DNA from: Typhlomys cinereus
Lineage: Eukaryota; Chordata; Mammalia; Rodentia; Platacanthomyidae
Direction of reading: 5' to 3'
NCBI GenBank assembly: GCA_023101885.1
Contig: JALPQD010000214.1
Span: 682,001 to 746,000 of the forward strand
Length of the DNA: 64,000 bases
Position 1 is the stretch's first letter, and each line of letters begins with the position of its first letter. The translations under genes were made by a program, and so were the position numbers. The notes under the pieces were generated by a model. It saw nothing but the letters and a program-made list of their open reading frames with translations. It searched no databases and was not told where the DNA came from. This document shows positions 57,922-64,000 of the stretch, one piece after another.

Positions 57922-58485
57922 TGTCATAGTTAGGCACAGGTGTCAACTTGATGTTTGAAGGTTTGAGTTCTGGGCACATTTGTAGAGAATTAGTGGTTGA
58001 CTCAGGCCCAGAGCAAGCCTGAAGGAAATTGTCTAGCTGATGGGGAGGGCCCAGCCTATGGTGGGTGGGATTAGGCTCTGGAATAAAATACAGAGAGTTG
58101 GTTCAGGGAGTTGGCATCCTTTTGTACACTTGGCTAGACATGCTGGTCTGGCAAGTAAGGATCGTCCCAATTTCAGCCATTATATGGTGATGGTGTGGCA
58201 AGTTCCCTGGGCCCTGCTATTGGGACATGCTCTTCTGTTAAGCTGGACTGAGAACTGTAACTGGATTGTCGTAAGGAAATAAGCTGTTTGATGGTCATTT
58301 ATGAGCAACCATGCAGATGGACTGCAAAAATATCCATAGGTCCAAAAAGAGATAGGAAATCCATCCATTAGGCAAACTACTACAGACTTGGGCAGGGTTT
58401 AGTTCAACTACTAATTCTTTACAAATGTGCCCACAGCTCAAGTATTGAATCATCAAGTTGACACCTGTATCAAACTATCACATGG
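57922..58485 (+). mobile_element. Foldback hAT/URR1-like element
   Basis: The left end (57922-58030: CACAGGTGTCAACTTGAT, then GGGCACATTTGTAGAGAATT) is mirrored as reverse complement at 58385-58485 (AATTCTTTACAAATGTGCCC, ATCAAGTTGACACCTGTA). The arms are about 100 bp, with a central part shared with 29780-30219. No clear 8-bp TSD. No transposase frame is present. The family name is from memory. Confidence 0.7.
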
Positions 58486-60085
58486 TTATATGCCACATTT
58501 GCCTGAAGGACTAAAAGCAGGCTCTCTCTCCAAGACCCAACTATACACCTGTGACTCCTAGTCCCAAATCTAAAAAACTATGTTCTAGAAGGATTCTTCT
58601 CCCCTGAGGAGCTGAAGCACCTGTTGCCTGAGGCATGGGTTTCCTTCTCACATTCTTAGTTACCTGGACATTATACTACAAAATTAAATAATAAGTGAAA
58701 CGAAACAAATAGTACTTAAAACAAAAAATAATTTCAAAGGCAATAGAATTTCACTGATCAATAATAAATGTTGCTAAATTAAATACTTCAATCAAAATAC
58801 ATAAGCAAGTAAAATGAGTTGTTAAAAGATATGCAAGAATGACATGCCAGCATTACTTCATTTGCAAAGTATGCACAGACTGAAAATGAAGACATGGAAA
58901 AATATATTCTGGTCAAATAACAGTCCAAAGCAAAGTGAAGTTGTTATACTCAAAGTAGATGAAATAGATACTAAGGATGATTATAAAAAGAGAAGGGCAT
59001 CACATAATGCTTAAATGGTCAATTATAAAGGAGGAATGGGGAATTAAAACTTTGAAGCACATGTACATTCACTGCTGAAACACTTAATTTTTTACACAGA
59101 TATTTACATACATGAGAAGATGTAGACTTGTACATACAAACACAGATTTAGCTAAAGAATTCTGCATCAAATTTTATTCTTGTTCAGGTCTTTAATACAA
59201 AATAAATGAGTGTAAATAAATAAATTCATTCATGGCAATAAATTCCATATTTGTTTAATCACTGGTTCAATTTGCCAGTGTATTCTCTCACATTTTCCTT
59301 GTAGGCTAAGCAAAAAGATTAAAAAGATATCATTAAATCTACAAATAATAATATGTCAATAACCTATAAAGCATTGAATATCTAAAGAAAAGGGACATCA
59401 ATACCTTCTCAGATACAAATCATGGAAACAAATAAAATTCTATGAGACTGATTCATTAATAAATTGTCTTCCAAATTAAAATCAAAATGGAACTTGGTGA
59501 CCTTTTGATGATTGTTGAATGCTTCAAAGGTAAACCTAATATAAATCCTACAAAACGATAACATTTTGGAATGGAAAGATAAACTGTAGAATATTATTTG
59601 AATCTTGAATTTTCTTAGTACCCAAAACAAATAGAGAAACACTTCCAAAGCAAGGAAAGAGGTAGAAGAGAAAGAAAAAAAGGAGAAAGAGAAAGGGGGA
59701 CACTTTCCTAATGAGAATAGATGCAAATCTTTTCAACAATATATTTAAAAAGCAAGTACATTAGTACATGAGAAAGGTTAAGTACCTGAATGAAGTGAGA
59801 TTTATCTCAGTGATATGAAAGGTTCAAATCAGGACTCATTCAGAGTGTAATTGCTTTCCCATGGAACTTACATACCTCTGTAGCTCCTAGAGATTCTTCT
59901 CACTGGAGTTGCAATGGCTTATGGCATTCCCTGGTTTACTTATTTATTCATAGGATAGGCCCTTGATCTTTCTATTACTCTTGAGCCATTTGCATCTTTT
60001 TATTTTTCCTCCCTTTCCCTTTATTGAAATCTGTCACCTACTTCTTTTCCCTTATGAGCTTTTCCTTTGTTTATTTATTAGTTTG
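58486..60085. other. Unassigned AT-rich DNA
   Basis: No gene recognised. A-rich and AG-rich runs occur at 59640-59700. Confidence 0.4.
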
Positions 60086-60276
60086 TTTTTCTTTTTTTCA
60101 CCCATAATTTTTTCCTAATCATATCACCTCAATAGGTACCCCATCCTCTCCCTTCCTCCTCCCCAACCCTGTCATTTCCCACTGCATTCTCCCCCCTTCT
60201 CCCCTTCTTTTCAGCCCTCTCTCTCCCATCCTAGTGTCTCCCCATTCCTTCTTCCCATTCTCTGGAGCATCATTTT
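60086..60276 (-). mobile_element. Older L1 3' end, antisense
   Basis: CAATAGGTACCCCATCC then pyrimidine-rich sequence up to CTCTGGAGCATCATTTTC. This is the antisense L1 end, cut where the next L1 begins. The same order (end phrase, pyrimidine tract, GAGCATC) recurs straight after in the younger L1. Confidence 0.75.
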
Positions 60277-61330
60277 CTTTTTTTTATTATTATTATTTTC
60301 CACTCTTACAAACTTAACAGTTGAACTGGCCCCCTCCCTCCCTCCACCTCCCCCTGAACCCCCTGTTCCTCCCTCAATTCTCCCCTCCCTCTCTATCCCC
60401 CAGTGTCTCCCCCCCCCAATCCCCAGAGCATCCTTTACTGTGCATGTCAAACTCTCCTCTGAGTCCTCCTCTCCCATGAGGTGCAAGGACACAGGGGCAT
60501 ATCCCTGAACCCTTTTCCTGTGTTCCCCTTAAGCAGGAACACTACTGTGACTGTCAGTCCCTAGCCTCCAAGGATCCTAGTGTCTTTAATCCATGCTAGA
60601 CTTCGTGGGGTCAATAATGTGTTGGACATAGCTCAGGTCATGCAAACTCTTATTATGAATGCTTCTGCCTTAACTTGTGTGGAGTATCTTGCATATCATT
60701 ACTCTTCCCATCCTTGTGCTCTTACAATCTTACAGCCCCATCTTCCGCAAATTTCCCTGATCTTCAGCATGGGGAGAGATTAGGCTGGCCCAGTTCCATG
60801 GGGTTGATATAGAGTTTCTGATGTTCTGAATTATGGTTTGTTGATTTTTTTTGGTTTTGTTCTCCTGCAATGTCCTTAGCTCCATCTTGATGGGTATTGG
60901 AATTCAACCTGCTGGCCAGAGATAAAAACCTGTTAAGTTAGACTCTTGCTATAAGAGTATATTCAAAGGTAAATGGAATAAAAGTAGGAGACTGCAGTGA
61001 GAGAAGTGTCAATCACCCATTGGCAAAATGGTTACTTTCTATCAGGTAGCCTATATGCCCACCCTTTCTGGAAAGATCATACCCCATCAGTTGCATATGA
61101 TCAGGAAGGAAAGTCTGTGAACTTAACCAGATGTCTCATTACTTACTTGCAGTCCTTGATGGTGGCCTATTTTCTCTGCTGTTTCATAGTCCCCTCTCTC
61201 CTTGTTTCTGATGGGGCCCTCCTTCCCCATCCCTCCTGTTTATACTCTTTACAATTACTGAAGGTATTACAGAGATTTGTCTCTGAGTGTCTCTAAGTGG
61301 GTTTTGTATTAGGATCCACCTATTACAGGA
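60277..61330 (-). mobile_element. L1 3' UTR, antisense
   Basis: Starts with a T/ATT-rich tail, then TACAAACTTAACAG, the pyrimidine tract with a C9 run at about 60410, AGAGCATCCTTTACTGTGCA, and on through TTACAATCTTACAG to the ORF2 end. It is about 1 kb and matches the inverted L1 at 43.7-44.3 kb. Confidence 0.9.
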
Positions 61331-64000
61331 GTATATATGATGCTTAATTTTCCTTGTCTGGGATACTTCACTCAATATAACTGTTTCTAATTCCATCCAT
61401 CTCCTGGCAAATTGCATTAATTCATCATTTTTGATGGCTGAGTAGTATTCCATAGTATAAATGTACCACATTTTCCTTATCCACTGGTCAACTGTTGGAC
61501 ATTTGGGTTGATTCCATGACTTTGCTATTGTAAACAGTGCTGCTATGAACATGGTTGTGCTTGTGCTATCGAGGTGAATTTTTGCTGTAGGGGGGGTTTT
61601 CCCAAAAGTGGAATAGCAGGGTCATATTGCATTTCGATCTTTAACTTCTTTAAGAATCAACAGACAGCTCGCCAGACTGGTTGTATAGGCCTGCATTCCC
61701 ACCAGCAATGTAGGAGAGTTCCCCTCTCTCCACATCCTCTCCAGCACTTGGTATTGTTTGTATTGTGGATTTTTGCCATCCTGACAGGGGTGAGATGATA
61801 TCTCAGGGAAGTTTTGATTTGCATTTCCCTGACAGCTACAGATATGGACCATTTTTTAAGATATTTGTTAGATATTTTAATTTCATCCCTGGTAAAATTT
61901 CTTTTAAAGTTCCAAAGCCCATTTTTTAATTGGCCCATTTGTTTCCTTGGTGTTTAGTTTTCTAAGTTCTTTGTGCACTCTGGATAATAGAGCTCTATCA
62001 GATATGTGGTTTGTGAGGATTTTCTCCCATTCTGTGGATTGCCTTTGTGCTCAAGTTACAATCTCCTTATCTGAAAGAAGCTTTTTAATTTCACAAGATC
62101 CCATCTGTTGAGTGTTGGTTATAGTGACTGTGCTATTGGATATCCGTTTAGGAACTGTCGGCCTAGCCCAATCAACTCAAGGCGTTCCCTACCCTTTTAA
62201 TTATGGTTTTTACAGTCTCTGGCCTTATATCGAGGTCCTTGATCCATTTCGAATTAGTTCTTGTACATGGTGACAAGTTTGGGTTCAATTTTAATCTTCT
62301 GCATGTGTAGATGTAGTCTTACCAGCACCATTTATTGAAGATGGTGTTCTTTTTCCATTGGATTTTTTGGGCCCCTTTGTCAAATATCAAATGACTGTAG
62401 ATGTGTGGGCTTATATCTGGATCTTCAACCCTTATCCATTGATCCTGTGTGTCTAGTTTTGGAGCCAGTAGTAGGCTGTATTTACAACTATGGATTTGTA
62501 GTATAGACTAAGGTTTGATGTGCTGATACGTCCAACAGTGTTTTTGTTACTCAGGATTGTTTTTGCTATCCTGGGTCTTTTGTGCCTCCATATGAATTTT
62601 GAGGTTGTTTGTCAACTTGCTTAAAGAATTGCTTTGGGACTTTAATTGGTATAGCATTGAATCTGTATTTTGCCTTTGTTAGGATGGTCATTTTTATGAT
62701 GTTGATTCAGCCAATCCAGAAACACGGGAGGTCTTTCCACCTTCTGGTGTCTTCTGCAATTTCTTTCCTTAGGGTTTTAAAGTTTTCATTGTAAAGGTCT
62801 CTTACTTCTTTGGTTAGGTGTATACCAAGCTATTTCATTTTTTTTTTAGTAAATGGGATTGTTTCTCTCATGGCTTTTTCACTTCTTTCATTCTGGGCAT
62901 ATAGGAAGGCCACTGATTTTGGACATTTATTTTGTATCCTGCCACCCTGCTGAACTTCTCAATTAGTTCCAGGAGCTTCCTGGTGGAGTTTTTGGGATCA
63001 CTCAGGTAGAAGATCATGTCATCTGCAAATAGTGATAACTTGACTTCTTCCTTGCCGATTTGAATACCTTTTATGTCCCTTTCTTGTCTTACGGCTTCAG
63101 CTAAGACTTCAAGTACAATATTGAATAGAAGTGGTGAGAGTGGACAGCCTTGTCTAGTTCCTGATCAAAGTGGGAATACTTCACGTTTTTCCCCATTGAG
63201 TAGAGTCCTTGCTGTTGGCTTGTTGTATACAGCTTTTATTAAATTGATAAATGTTCCTTCCATTCCAACCTTCTCTAGGGGTTTGATCATAAAAGGCTGT
63301 TGGATCTTGTTGAAGGATTTTTCTGCACCTATCCAGAGTATCATGTGGTCTTGAACTTTGGACTGGTTTATATGGTGAATTACATTTATTGATTTGCGTA
63401 TGTTGAACTAACCTTGTGTGCCTGGGATAAAGCCTCCTTGGTCCCCATGGATGATCTTTTTGATATGTTTTTGAATATGATTTGCTAAGACTTTGTTGCT
63501 AATCTTTGCATCTGTGTTCATCAGAGAGATTGGCCTATAGTTTTCTTTTTAAGTGTATCTTTATTAGGTTTTGGGATTAAGATGATATTATCTTCATAGA
63601 AGGAATTTGATAGTGTTCCTTCCTTTGCTATTTGATGGAACAGTTTAAGAAGTATTGGTGTTATTAGCTCATTAAATGTCTGGTAGAACTCTGTGCTGAA
63701 TCCATCTGGTCGAGGACATTTTTTGATGGGACGATTGGAGATTACTTTCTCAATTTCCTCATATGTTATAGGACTATAAATAATTCACAACTTCCTGATA
63801 CAGTTTAGGTAAGTTGTGTTTACTTAGAAATTCATCCATCTCTTTTGTGTTGTCAAATTTCACCAAGTATAAGTTTTTGAAATATGAGTATCAGTAGTGA
63901 TACCTCCATTTTCATTTCTAATTTTGTTAATTTAGGCTTTCTTTCTCTCACTTTTGGTCAATTTAGCTAGGGATGTATCAAAATTATTGATTTTTTCAAA
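61331..64000 (-). pseudogene. L1 ORF2, RT to C-terminus, runs off the window
   Basis: Antisense ORF2. The frame 61184-61552 holds the C-terminal W-Y-I-Y-T-M-E-Y-Y-S-A-I-K. Frame 61657-61938 holds G-L-W-N-F-K-R-N-F-like linker words and C-W-R-G-C-G-E, H-C-W-W-E-C (the Cys-rich motif). The RT catalytic F-A-D-D is at 63018-63029. Frameshifts and stops separate these frames, so it is inactive. The 5' end lies beyond 64000. Confidence 0.92.

Overview
The window looks like a gene-poor, AT-rich stretch of a rodent nuclear genome. I found no intact cellular gene, no tRNA or rRNA gene and no CRISPR. Rodent origin is inferred from the repeats: L1 copies with a guanine-rich 3' UTR, B4-like tRNA/B1 composite SINEs, MaLR-type LTR relics, and a dominant 270-300 bp tRNA-derived SINE. 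The head of that SINE resembles the B2 superfamily, and its A-rich tail carries a (CA)n tract. A B2-type head on an unfamiliar body suggests a dipodoid (jerboa or jumping-mouse) relative, but that is only a guess.

Layout. 1-8.8 kb: relics of two LTRs, one B4-like SINE, one old tRNA-SINE and microsatellites in otherwise unassigned DNA. 8.8-10.2 kb: two old L1 ORF2 fragments. 13.2-15.5 kb: a complete minus-strand L1 insertion with a 12-bp target-site duplication (TSD). It keeps the 5' UTR, ORF1 and the ORF2 endonuclease region but lacks the reverse transcriptase and C-terminal part. 19.5-23.6 kb: a three-layer nest in which an old SINE was split by an L1 3' end with an apparent 69-bp duplication, and the L1 was then split by an endogenous retrovirus with a 6-bp TSD. 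24-36 kb: SINEs, hAT-like non-autonomous transposons and microsatellites. 39.3-39.6 kb: a 300-bp TTC/TTCTTG array. 41.5-47.6 kb: three L1 3' ends, one of which (43.7-46.4 kb) is a textbook 5'-inverted (twin-primed) L1. 52.8-57.5 kb: an L1 ORF2 plus long 3' UTR, interrupted by a retrocopy-like insertion and a SINE. 57.9-58.5 kb: a foldback DNA element. 60.1-64.0 kb: an L1 inserted beside or into an older L1 3' end and running off the window.

The most interesting object is the endogenous retrovirus at 20040-23427. Its LTRs, 6-bp TSD, primer-binding site and polypurine tract are all recognisable. Between the primer-binding site and the pol remnant, where gag should be, lie about 0.8 kb that read as a cellular coiled-coil protein cDNA. 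My best guess for the source is BBOF1/CCDC176, a basal-body protein, recognised by memory only. The likely picture is a defective provirus that captured a host transcript and replaced gag, protease and most of reverse transcriptase. All frames are broken today, so nothing here is expected to make a functional protein.

No genes in the window appear to work together. The content is a chronology of retrotransposon insertions, and most insertions can be ordered by which element interrupts which.
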